Part shown: positions 53,852 to 62,098 of the stretch, one piece after another
How the letters are laid out: the number at the start of each line of letters is the position of its first letter
Numbering within the stretch: the first letter of the stretch is position 1
NCBI RefSeq assembly: GCF_008642375.1
Contig: NZ_CP029194.1
Span: 6,814,501-6,878,500, forward strand
Source: Streptomyces venezuelae
GTDB taxonomy: Bacteria > Actinomycetota > Actinomycetes > Streptomycetales > Streptomycetaceae
Direction: 5' to 3'
DNA length: 64,000 nucleotides
Program-made: the position numbers and the translations under genes
Notes under the pieces: generated by a model
The model's input: only the letters and a program-made list of their open reading frames with translations
What the model was told of the DNA's origin: nothing
The model's database searches: none

Positions 53852-55116
53852 CCGGCGTCCCGCTGGCCCACGGCGTCGGCTCCCGGCACGACCTCCCCCT
53901 CTCACCCTTCTACGCCTACGCCGGCGCCTTCACCGCACTCCTCGTCTCCTTCCTCGCCCTCGGGCTGCTCTGGTCCACCTCCCGCTTCCGGGGCGACCTG
54001 GCCGGACGCCCCTTCCCCGCGGCCCTCCAGCGGGTGGCCGACGCGCCGGCCACCCGCACCACCCTCCGGCTCCTGGGCGCCGCCGTCGCCCTGCTCTTCC
54101 TCGCCCACCTCCTCCTCGGCCCCGACGACCCGGACCGCAACCCCGCGCCCGGCGCCCTCTACGTCCTCCTCTGGGTCGGCCTCGTCCCCGCCTCCCTCCT
54201 CCTCGGCCCCGTCTGGCGCCTCCTCAACCCGCTCCGCACCCTCCACGCCCTCCGCCCGCCACGGAACCCGCGTCCGGTGCCCGCCGCCGTCGGCATCCGT
54301 CCCGCCGCCGCCGGGCTCCTCCTCTTCACCTGGCTCGAACTCGTCGCCCCCGACAACACCTCCACCAGCACCCTCCTCGTCGCCCTCGCCGTCCACGCCG
54401 GCGTCCAGCTCCTCGGCGCCGCCCACTACGGCGACCGCTGGTTCGCCCACGCCGACCCCTTCGAGGTCTACTCCTCCCTCCTCGCCCGCCTCTCACCGCT
54501 CGGCCGCCGCGCCGACGGCCGCCTGGTCCTGCGCTCCCCCTTCCACGGCCTCGACTCCACCCCGCAGACCCCCGGTCTCGTCGCCACCGTCTGCGTCCTC
54601 CTCGGCTCCACCGCCTACGACGGCCTCTCCGACAACCCCCGCTGGATCACCACCCTCCAGACCTCCTCCCTCGGCCCCACCGTCACCGCCACGCTCGGCC
54701 TCCTCGCCGTCGTCGCCCTCGCCGCCACCCTCTACGGCCTCTGCGCGGGCGCCCTCCGCCTCATGGACCGGTCCCTCACCACACCTCTCACCTCCTTCGC
54801 CCGCTCCCTCCTGCCCATCGCCCTCGGCTACCTCGTCGCCCACTACTTCTCGCTCTTCGTCACCGAAGGGACACGTACAGTCATCATGGCAGCGGGCACT
54901 GACAACGCCTCCTCGCCCGCCTCACCACTGGGTCCCGGCGGCCTCGCGACCCTCCAGGTCGCCGCGATCGTCACCGGTCACGTCCTCGGTGTCGTCGCCG
55001 CCCACGACCGCTCCGTCCGGCTCTTCCCGCCCGCCCGGGCCGTCGCGGGCCAACTGCCGCTGTTCCTGCTGATGATCGCGTACACCCTCGGCGGCATCGG
55101 ACTGCTCATCGCCTGA
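53848..55116 (+). CDS. Polytopic membrane protein of the beta-helix/cupredoxin unit
   Basis: This 422-residue protein has about nine to ten hydrophobic helices across its length and few charged loops. HYGDRWFAHADPFEVYSSL and PLGRRADGRLVLRSPF lie in a central loop. I do not recognise a named family. It begins with a GTG that overlaps the lipoprotein stop and ends before a hairpin, making the last gene of a three-gene operon. It is probably a channel, transporter or anchor for the two exported partners. Confidence 0.78.
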   Translation: MTGVPLAHGVGSRHDLPLSPFYAYAGAFTALLVSFLALGLLWSTSRFRGDLAGRPFPAALQRVADAPATRTTLRLLGAAVALLFLAHLLLGPDDPDRNPAPGALYVLLWVGLVPASLLLGPVWRLLNPLRTLHALRPPRNPRPVPAAVGIRPAAAGLLLFTWLELVAPDNTSTSTLLVALAVHAGVQLLGAAHYGDRWFAHADPFEVYSSLLARLSPLGRRADGRLVLRSPFHGLDSTPQTPGLVATVCVLLGSTAYDGLSDNPRWITTLQTSSLGPTVTATLGLLAVVALAATLYGLCAGALRLMDRSLTTPLTSFARSLLPIALGYLVAHYFSLFVTEGTRTVIMAAGTDNASSPASPLGPGGLATLQVAAIVTGHVLGVVAAHDRSVRLFPPARAVAGQLPLFLLMIAYTLGGIGLLIA

Positions 55117-55142
55117 CCCCCCGACGTCGGAGAACCGTCAGT

Positions 55143-55164
55143 AACCCTCTTGAACAAGGGGGTT
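55143..55164 (+). terminator. Hairpin after the three-gene operon
   Basis: Arms of nine bases (55143-55151 and 55156-55164), one mismatched pair, with a four-base loop. It lies 27 bases after the stop of the membrane protein gene. No T-run follows. Confidence 0.5.
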
Positions 55165-55413
55165 GGGCTGAGGTTATGGTGATCACCGCGCGCCCGGCGG
55201 AGCCTGACCACTCCACCACGGCGCGCACATCACCGGCGGCCGGGGGGACAGTGCCGCCACGGGGAGGAACGGACCCGCCGTGCCGCGACACCGGCTCGTC
55301 GTACCCGGATCACCGGGACGCCGATCCGTCGTGCCCGCCTGATCCGCGCGCAGAGTTCCGGACTCTCCTGAAGGACGTCCCCACCGTCCTCGTTCCACAC
55401 GAAGGATCCACTC

Positions 55414-58400
55414 TTGCGTTTCAGACCAGGAATGCTCATACCCGGATCACGGTTGTCCGCGATCCTCACTCCACTCACCACGTCCGTGGTCGGCCTCGCC
55501 GTGCTCGGCGGCATGGCCGTCCAGCCCGGCTCCGTCGCCCCGCGCATGGCCACGGTCGGCAACGACTACGACTGGTACGACGACACCGCGGCCGAGCAAC
55601 TGCGGCAGGACCAGTGCCTGATGGCCGAGGTCCTGCGCATGGGCGGACCCGCCATGGGAGCCGTCGCCAAGGGCGGGCTCGACCTGCCGCCCGAGGGCCT
55701 CCACACCGCGGCCGACCGCAAGTACTGGCAGGACACGCCGCTCGCCACGGCGTTCGAGAAGGACAAGGCCGCCGCCGACAAGGAGCTCGCGGACATCTAC
55801 GCCCTCCGCGAGAGCTGGAAGAAGCCCGTGTACGGGCTGACCACTCCGGCGGGCATCAACGACGCCACCTTCCACTGGCCGCCCGGCGTCAGCGAGGGCG
55901 AGGACTTCCACACCCAGACCGGCCTGACCAAGTGGATCGCCGACCGGTACTGGAAGGACGAGGGCGACTTCTACGCCGATCCCACGCCGAAGGCCGACGA
56001 GAAGACCCGCAAGGCCGTCACCGACCTCGGCACCCCCGTCTACGGCACCCCTCCCGACCCGCAGACCAGCACCGACTGGTACCGCGACGGAGCCGAGCAC
56101 GAGGGCTTCAAGTGGCTGAAGGAAGCCACCTTCGAGCCCACCGGCGCCGACAACGCCCGCCTCTTCCTCGCCGCCGGCGGCTTCCCCCGCAAGGCCCCCA
56201 CCCCGGGGACCGCGGAGTTCCGCATCGCCGTCGAGGACATGAAGACCCGCTACTCGACCTGCGCCTGGCGCGACGCGATCGACCCGAACAAGGTCCTCGG
56301 CCCCGTCGCCGAGACGGCCGCCGCCGAGTGGCAGCAGGAGATCACCGCCCAGGCCGCCCAGCGGAACCGGGTCGTCAGCGCGAGCGTGAGCGCCACCAAG
56401 GCGCTCGCCACCGGCTCGCGGGCGCTCGGTCAGATGCTCGGCCACTCGTGGGTCGCCGACCACCTCACCCGCTGGCAGGACTACTGGTCCGCGGGCGGCG
56501 TCGGCTGGATCGGTGACGCCGAATCGACGATCGAGCTCAAGGCCGCACCGGGCAAGTGCCTGGAGTCCCAGGGCGGCGGAACCGCCAACGGCACCCCCGT
56601 CCAGGTCTACACCTGCAACGGCGGGGCCGGGCAGAAGTGGCGGATGGAGGGCGACGACCACGGCCTGCACCTGCGCAACGTCAAGTCCATGACCTGCCTC
56701 GACGTCGCGGGTGGCGGCACGGCCGTCGGCACGAAGATCCAGCTCTACACCTGCAACAGCTCCCCGGCGCAGACCTGGGCCTACACCCCCCGCGCCACCA
56801 CCGCGCTGAAGGGCGCCGGCTCGGGCAAGTGCCTCAACTTCCCGACGTACGACCTCGGCAAGGACGCGCTCCTCGCCACCTGCAACAGCACCGGCCCGCA
56901 GCAGCTCACCATCAAGCCCTCCGGCAACAAGGGCGAGGTGCAGCCCAAGGCCCACTTCGACCAGGCCACGAAGGGCATCACGGACGCCCGGGCCGGCGCG
57001 AAGGCCCAGCTGCTCGTCATCAAGCAGCAGGCCGCGGCCGTCGCGGCGGCCGTGGCCGCCTCCGACGCCGCCGAGCAGGCCGCGTACGACATAGCCGACG
57101 CCCAGGGCGTTCCGCGCGGCCGCGGCATGCTGGTGGGTCTGCAGAAGGCCCAGGTCACCAAGGGCATCTCCGCCGCGCTCACCGCGATGGTGAAGGCCGG
57201 CGAGACCGCCGAGGCCGCCACCAGGGCCGCCGCCGCGGACAGCGAGACGATCGCGCAGCGCGCCCTCGCCCAGGCCTCCCTGTCGAAGGCCGAGTTCCGC
57301 AAGGAGGCGGCCCGCGCCGCCGAGCTCCAGGCCAAGGCCGCCGCGGACGGGGCCAAGTTCCAGCGCGACACGGCCAAGAAGGAGAAGGAGACCGCCGAGG
57401 CCAAGCTCGCCGTCGCCCTGAAGGCGGAGGCCGACGCGAAGGCCGCAGCGGCCGACGCCCACGCCCGCAGGCTGTCGGCGGAGGCGGAGGAGAAGACCGC
57501 CGAGAAGGAGAAGCTGACCGCCGTCGCAAAGCAGGGCGAGGCGGCCCAGCACCGCAAGAACGCCGAGGCGGAGGCGGTGAAGGCGCAGGACGCCAAGAAG
57601 CTCGCCGAGTCCGCCGAATCCACCGCGGTCCAGAAGAAGAACGACGCGGTGAAGGCCAAGGACAAGGCCCGTGAGCTGCGGGACGACGCCTGGGCCGCAG
57701 AGCAGAAGGCCGAGGCCGCCCGGGCCAAGGCCGATGCCAAGGAGGCCTTCGCCCAGGCCCATGAGTCGGACGAGGCCGCGCAGGCGTCCCGGGAGGCCGC
57801 GGACGCCGCTGACGCGCACGCGGACAACGCGGAGGCGGCGGCGGGCAGGGCACGTGGTGAGGCCGACGCGGCGACGCAGGCCGCCGCCGAGGCGGATGCC
57901 GCCGCCACCCGTGCCGAGGCCGCCGCCAGCCGGGCCCGCGCCGACGCGGACGCGGCCCAGGCCGCCAAGCTCCGGTCCGAGGCCGCGGTGGCCACCGCGA
58001 CCAGCGCCGTGGCCGACGCCCTGGAGGCCTCGAAGCGTGCCGCCGACGCGGCGAAGACCGCGCTGCAGCTCGCCGACGAGGCGGAAGCCAAGGCCAAGGA
58101 GGCCAAGACCCACGCGGACGAGGCGAACAAGGAGGCCGGCAAGGCCCTGGCCGCCGCCGCCGAGGCCGCCGGCTTCGCCCACGTCACGGCCCAGGCCGCG
58201 GTCGACGCGGGGAACTCCGCCGCGCAGGTCGCCCAGCCCGCCAACGACGCGATCCAGCTCGGTTCCCCGTACGTCACGACCGACGCGGCCGCCGGCCTCG
58301 TCGTCCTGACCGGCCAGGCGTCGAAGACCATCGCCGAGCAGCAGAAGGCCGTCGCCGACACCCACGCCGCGAACGCGAAGGACGAGGCGGCCGCCGCCAA

Positions 58401-60348
58401 GGCCATCGCGGACGCGGCGACCGGCGAGGCCAAGCAGGCCTATGTGCACGCCGCCAACGCCGCCGCCCACGCGGCCGACGCGCGCACCTACGCCAAGGAG
58501 GCCCTCGGCTACGCGGCCGACGCCGCCCGGGCCGCGGCCAAGGCGGCCGAGTCTCTGGCCCGTACGGTCGAGTGGGACCGCCAGGCCGGCGTGGACGCCG
58601 AGGCCGCCGACAAGGCGGCCGGACGCGCCGAAGGGCACGCCAAGTCCGCCCGCGAGTCCGCCGACCAGGCCGCACTGGACGCCCAGGGCGCCCGCGACGC
58701 CGCGACCGCGGCGGAGCAGGCGGCCACGGACGCCCGAGCGGCGGCCCAGCGGGCCGACGCCGCCGCGACCCAGGCCGAGGAAGCGGCCAAGGACGCGCTG
58801 CGGTACGCCAAGGAGGCACAGCAGGCGGCCGAGTCCGCCGCCCGGAAGCAGGCCAACCAGCAGATCACGGACGGCGCGGGCACGGGGGGGATCGGCGGCA
58901 CGTTCTTCGTCGTCGACGAGGACAGTGTCAAGGTCACCAAGGCGGTCGACAAGAACCCCTGCGTCCTCGAACCCGGCTGGACCGGCTGCACCGTCACGTT
59001 CGACGTGACGTTCGACGTCGACGTCGAGTTCTTCCTGTGCACCGACCCCGCGATGCCGGCCACGGCCTCCGGCTGCCCGGCGATCGACACCCTGCTGATC
59101 GACCGCCAGACGTTCACGGGTCTGAAGAAGGAGGTCACCCAGTACTTCAGCAAGTGGGACCTCATCGAGCAGACCCTCGTCTACAAGATCCTGAGGGCCG
59201 CCCTGGTCCAGGACTTCATCGACTGCTGGAAGGGCAGCGCCAGCGGCTGCGCGTGGGCCGCGAGCAACTTCATCCCGGGCAAGGCGTTCGTCAAGATCGG
59301 CGAGGCGATCACCGCCCTCCACGCCGCCATGAAGACGGGCATCGGCGTCGCCGACGCGTACCGGGCCCTCAAGGTCCTCGACGGCCTGGACCCCGCGACG
59401 CTCGCCAAGATCACGCAGCAGGTGAACATCTACGAGGATGCCTTCACCTCCTGCGTGCGCAACAGCTTCCCGGGACACACCCCGGTGTTGATGGCGGACG
59501 GCACGCACCGGCCCATCAGCCAGGTGGCGATCGGGGACCTGGTGAAGGCCGCCGACCCCGATTCCGGGGAGCTGCGGACCCAGAAGGTCACCGCCACCTT
59601 CCGGCACGACACCGAGCGGCTGGTGGACGTCACCCTCGCCGACGGCGGGAAGCTGACCAGCACCGCCGGCCACAAATTCTTCGTGGCCGACCGCGGCTGG
59701 CGAACCGTCTCCGACCTGCGCGTCGGTGACCGCCTGCGTACCCCGGACGGCCTCGTCCGGGCAGTGACCGCCCTCGACGACCGAACGGGCCTGACCCCGG
59801 CGACGGTCTACGACCTCACGGTCGACGGTCCGCACACCTTCTTCGTGCGCACCACGGGCACGCGTCCGCAGGACGTGCTCGTCCACAACTGCCTGAACAT
59901 CATCGCGGACGAGGGCGTGAACGGAGCTCACACCCTGCGCGATCACGTCCTCGACGAGCAAGGGGCGTGGGCGAAGGCCGCCGAGGACGGCATCGCGTCG
60001 GTCTGGACCGATAAGGACACGGCGATGCGCGCCGTCAACGAGGCCTTCCAGCAGTGGGTGCAGCGCAGCCCGAAGAACCTGCCGAAGCTCACGAAGTGGA
60101 TCAACGAGCAGCGCAGGCTGCCGAAGACGCAGAGCTTCGATCCCCGCTACGACCTCTTCCCCATCGAATGGGAGCTCCGGGGCGAGGGATCGCTCGGCCA
60201 GATCTACCGCCACGGAGCCACGGCGCCGGTGGCGGCCGGGAACAAGGTAGTGATCAAGATCAAGGCGGTCCGGGGCAAGGCCCACGACGGGGATCCGGAC
60301 CTCGACATCCCGAACAACTTCGTGGTCTACACCGCCTACCCGAAGTAG
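55414..60348 (+). CDS. Giant secreted polymorphic toxin (ricin lectin, coiled coil, Hint, RNase-like tip)
   Basis: This 1644-residue protein starts at TTG behind GAAGGA; an ATG 18 bases on lacks a spaced site. Layout: signal or anchor (about 10-45); an unnamed N-terminal domain (50-365); a ricin-type beta-trefoil (about 371-505) with GQKWRM and AQTWAY; a very long Ala/Lys/Glu coiled-coil region (about 525-1150); a pre-toxin part; then a Hint self-cleavage domain (about 1350-1492) that opens NSFPGHTPVLMADGT, has TAGH and ends His1491-Asn1492 before Cys1493. The last 150 residues (GAHTLRDHV with His1506 and His1511, TAMRAVNEAF, end FVVYTAYP) match the pattern of bacterial RNase-A-like contact toxins. 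The Hint domain would release that tip. Immunity gene follows at 60403. Confidence 0.85.
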   Translation: MRFRPGMLIPGSRLSAILTPLTTSVVGLAVLGGMAVQPGSVAPRMATVGNDYDWYDDTAAEQLRQDQCLMAEVLRMGGPAMGAVAKGGLDLPPEGLHTAADRKYWQDTPLATAFEKDKAAADKELADIYALRESWKKPVYGLTTPAGINDATFHWPPGVSEGEDFHTQTGLTKWIADRYWKDEGDFYADPTPKADEKTRKAVTDLGTPVYGTPPDPQTSTDWYRDGAEHEGFKWLKEATFEPTGADNARLFLAAGGFPRKAPTPGTAEFRIAVEDMKTRYSTCAWRDAIDPNKVLGPVAETAAAEWQQEITAQAAQRNRVVSASVSATKALATGSRALGQMLGHSWVADHLTRWQDYWSAGGVGWIGDAESTIELKAAPGKCLESQGGGTANGTPVQVYTCNGGAGQKWRMEGDDHGLHLRNVKSMTCLDVAGGGTAVGTKIQLYTCNSSPAQTWAYTPRATTALKGAGSGKCLNFPTYDLGKDALLATCNSTGPQQLTIKPSGNKGEVQPKAHFDQATKGITDARAGAKAQLLVIKQQAAAVAAAVAASDAAEQAAYDIADAQGVPRGRGMLVGLQKAQVTKGISAALTAMVKAGETAEAATRAAAADSETIAQRALAQASLSKAEFRKEAARAAELQAKAAADGAKFQRDTAKKEKETAEAKLAVALKAEADAKAAAADAHARRLSAEAEEKTAEKEKLTAVAKQGEAAQHRKNAEAEAVKAQDAKKLAESAESTAVQKKNDAVKAKDKARELRDDAWAAEQKAEAARAKADAKEAFAQAHESDEAAQASREAADAADAHADNAEAAAGRARGEADAATQAAAEADAAATRAEAAASRARADADAAQAAKLRSEAAVATATSAVADALEASKRAADAAKTALQLADEAEAKAKEAKTHADEANKEAGKALAAAAEAAGFAHVTAQAAVDAGNSAAQVAQPANDAIQLGSPYVTTDAAAGLVVLTGQASKTIAEQQKAVADTHAANAKDEAAAAKAIADAATGEAKQAYVHAANAAAHAADARTYAKEALGYAADAARAAAKAAESLARTVEWDRQAGVDAEAADKAAGRAEGHAKSARESADQAALDAQGARDAATAAEQAATDARAAAQRADAAATQAEEAAKDALRYAKEAQQAAESAARKQANQQITDGAGTGGIGGTFFVVDEDSVKVTKAVDKNPCVLEPGWTGCTVTFDVTFDVDVEFFLCTDPAMPATASGCPAIDTLLIDRQTFTGLKKEVTQYFSKWDLIEQTLVYKILRAALVQDFIDCWKGSASGCAWAASNFIPGKAFVKIGEAITALHAAMKTGIGVADAYRALKVLDGLDPATLAKITQQVNIYEDAFTSCVRNSFPGHTPVLMADGTHRPISQVAIGDLVKAADPDSGELRTQKVTATFRHDTERLVDVTLADGGKLTSTAGHKFFVADRGWRTVSDLRVGDRLRTPDGLVRAVTALDDRTGLTPATVYDLTVDGPHTFFVRTTGTRPQDVLVHNCLNIIADEGVNGAHTLRDHVLDEQGAWAKAAEDGIASVWTDKDTAMRAVNEAFQQWVQRSPKNLPKLTKWINEQRRLPKTQSFDPRYDLFPIEWELRGEGSLGQIYRHGATAPVAAGNKVVIKIKAVRGKAHDGDPDLDIPNNFVVYTAYPK

Positions 60349-60402
60349 GAAAGGGCAGGCAGGAAGGCAGGAGAAGGACAGGAAGGGACAGGAGAAGGAA
60401 AC
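60349..60402 (+). promoter_or_regulatory. Polypurine leader with repeated AGGA before the immunity gene
   Basis: The gap between toxin and immunity gene is almost wholly A and G with seven AGGA units (the first overlaps the toxin stop codon). The last, AGGAGAAGGA, is correctly spaced for the ATG at 60403. This would favour strong, independent translation of the immunity protein. Confidence 0.55.
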
Positions 60403-61059
60403 ATGGCACAGCCACACCGGCACCTCGGAGTCGACATCGGGCTCAGCGGGCTGATCAAGTGGATCCGCTACCCCGCGGTCGACAGCGAGACCGCCGGCCT
60501 GGACGTCGTCGGAAGCGTCGCCGACCGGTACGACGGGGCGTTCGCCCACCAGCTCCTGCGGGATTGTCTTGCCCTCCTGGACTCACCTCTGTCCGGTCGG
60601 GACGTCGAGATCCTGTGGCTGGCGGGGACGTTCCGGGAGTTCGACCTGGAACGCCTCGGGATCGACGGCCGGGTGTGGCTGCGCCGGATCGCGGACGTCT
60701 GCGCCGACAGGATCCGGTCCGACGACCCCTCCTTCGTCCCTGCCGCCTCGCCGGCGGTGGACGACAAGGCGAAGGAGGCGGTCGCCGCCGAGGTCGTATC
60801 GGTCGGACCCGCCCTGGAGGAGGCCACGGCCCGTCATGCCTACAGCCCGCTCGACGGTGTCGTACCCGCCCTGCTGCTGGCCGTGGACGTCGATCCGGAC
60901 CTGGCGTTCCGGCTGCTGCTCAGGGCCCTGAAGGGGTACTTCGTGCCGATCGGCGAGGCCAGGTACGAGCGGTACCTCGCGCTCGGTGACGAGCTCGGCC
61001 TCGGCGAGGACGTCGTCGACGACGGGGACTTCAACGTCTGGCCGGATCTCGTGGACTGA
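60403..61059 (+). CDS. Putative immunity protein for the giant toxin
   Basis: This 218-residue acidic, soluble protein has no signal or membrane helix, as expected for protection against a cytoplasmic RNase. It contains the segments LDVVGSVADRYDGAFAHQLL and ALLLAVDVDPDLAFRLLLRAL and ends in an Asp-rich tail. It lies 54 bases after the toxin on the same strand, and a hairpin follows. No family was recognised. The assignment is by position and compartment, so another small accessory role is possible. Confidence 0.6.
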   Translation: MAQPHRHLGVDIGLSGLIKWIRYPAVDSETAGLDVVGSVADRYDGAFAHQLLRDCLALLDSPLSGRDVEILWLAGTFREFDLERLGIDGRVWLRRIADVCADRIRSDDPSFVPAASPAVDDKAKEAVAAEVVSVGPALEEATARHAYSPLDGVVPALLLAVDVDPDLAFRLLLRALKGYFVPIGEARYERYLALGDELGLGEDVVDDGDFNVWPDLVD

Positions 61060-61151
61060 CGCGTCATAGGACCCACAGGCGGCACAGGCGTCACAGGCGC
61101 CACGGGCGCGACGGACATCCCTGACGCGCCACAGCAGGGCACCCGCGGGAG

Positions 61152-61178
61152 GGGCGCTCCTCGTCATGAGGGGCGCCC
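61152..61178 (+). terminator. Hairpin terminator after the immunity gene
   Basis: Eleven-base arms (61152-61162 and 61168-61178) with one mismatched pair and a five-base loop, followed by TT. It ends the toxin/immunity unit before the TetR gene. Confidence 0.6.
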
Positions 61179-61254
61179 TTGGCGATCGTGGGACGGGGAA
61201 GCGCCCGTGGTGTCGGTGGGACCGGCTCCCGCACGGACGAGCCGGAGGCGCGGC

Positions 61255-61887
61255 ATGATGGTCCTCGTGCCCCAGACCAGCCCGAACACTTCACAGCGGC
61301 TCCGCCGCACGCCCGTGCAGCAGCGGAGCGCCGAGCGGCTCGCCCGGATCCTCGACACCTGCGCCGAACTCCTCGACGAGACCGGCTACGAGCAGCTCAG
61401 CACCCGTGCCGTCGCCGCCCGCGCGGGCGTCCCCATCGGCTCCGTCTACCGCTTCTTCGACAACAAGCGGGCCATGGTCTCCGCGCTCGCCCACCGCAAT
61501 CTCGACCGGTACGCCGAGCGGATCGCCGCCCACCTCGACGCCATCGACGACCCGGACCCGCACGCCGCCATCGACGGCGTCCTCGACGCGTTCATCGCCA
61601 TGAAGCGGACCGTCCCCGGCTTCGCGCTCGTCGACTTCGGGGTGCCCTCCGCCGAGGAGACCGGCGAGGACCCCAACGCCGTCGTCGCGGAGCGGATCTG
61701 CGAGCTGCTCGCCACCCACCTCGGCCGCCCCGCCGACGAGACGCTGCGCCGCAAGGTCCGTGTCGGCGTCGAGACCGCCGACACCCTGGTCCGGCTCGCT
61801 TTCCGCTCCGACCCCGAGGGCGATCCCGCCGTCATCGACGAGACCCGGCAACTCCTGCACGCCTATCTCGCGCCGTCCCTGTCGTAA
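61255..61887 (+). CDS. TetR family transcription regulator
   Basis: The 210-residue protein starts at ATG 61255 behind GGAGG; another ATG follows directly. The helix-turn-helix covers about 28-72 (LDETGYEQLSTRAVAARAGV and GSVYRFFDNKRAMVSAL). A C-terminal ligand domain of about 130 residues follows (FVALVD-like region with IDGVLDAFIAMKRTV). It lies just upstream of the molybdopterin enzyme gene with a palindrome in between, so it probably controls that gene and itself. Confidence 0.9.
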   Translation: MMVLVPQTSPNTSQRLRRTPVQQRSAERLARILDTCAELLDETGYEQLSTRAVAARAGVPIGSVYRFFDNKRAMVSALAHRNLDRYAERIAAHLDAIDDPDPHAAIDGVLDAFIAMKRTVPGFALVDFGVPSAEETGEDPNAVVAERICELLATHLGRPADETLRRKVRVGVETADTLVRLAFRSDPEGDPAVIDETRQLLHAYLAPSLS

Positions 61888-62032
61888 CACCCCGCCGCTG
61901 CCACCTCCCGTCGCGGCCCCCTGCCCCGACCTCCCGTCGCGCCCCTTCCTGCCGCCCCCCCGCCGCGGCTGCCTTCCCGCCAGGGGCCCCTGCTGTCGCA
62001 ACACCGTCCCGCCGCGACCTTCCCGGCATGCC

Positions 62033-62044
62033 TACCGGTCGGTA
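62033..62044. promoter_or_regulatory. Palindrome between TetR and oxidoreductase genes
   Basis: TACCG-GT-CGGTA is a perfect 5-2-5 inverted repeat of a form often bound by TetR repressors, 55 bases before the oxidoreductase ATG. It is the candidate operator for the upstream regulator. Confidence 0.55.
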
Positions 62045-62098
62045 TGCTCGCGGGCGGGTCGACGCCCGGCCCCGACCGTCGGCCTCCCGGGAGACGCC

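Noticed and set aside
59460..59892. Hint domain as a splicing intein or a homing endonuclease
   Set aside because: No endonuclease motifs are present, and the toxin-like tip after it fits the self-cleaving Hint of polymorphic toxins, not protein splicing.
55447..60549. A 1700-codon open frame on the minus strand opposite the giant toxin
   Set aside because: It is an antisense shadow of high-GC coding DNA: no ribosome site, no domain, and the plus strand carries clear domains.
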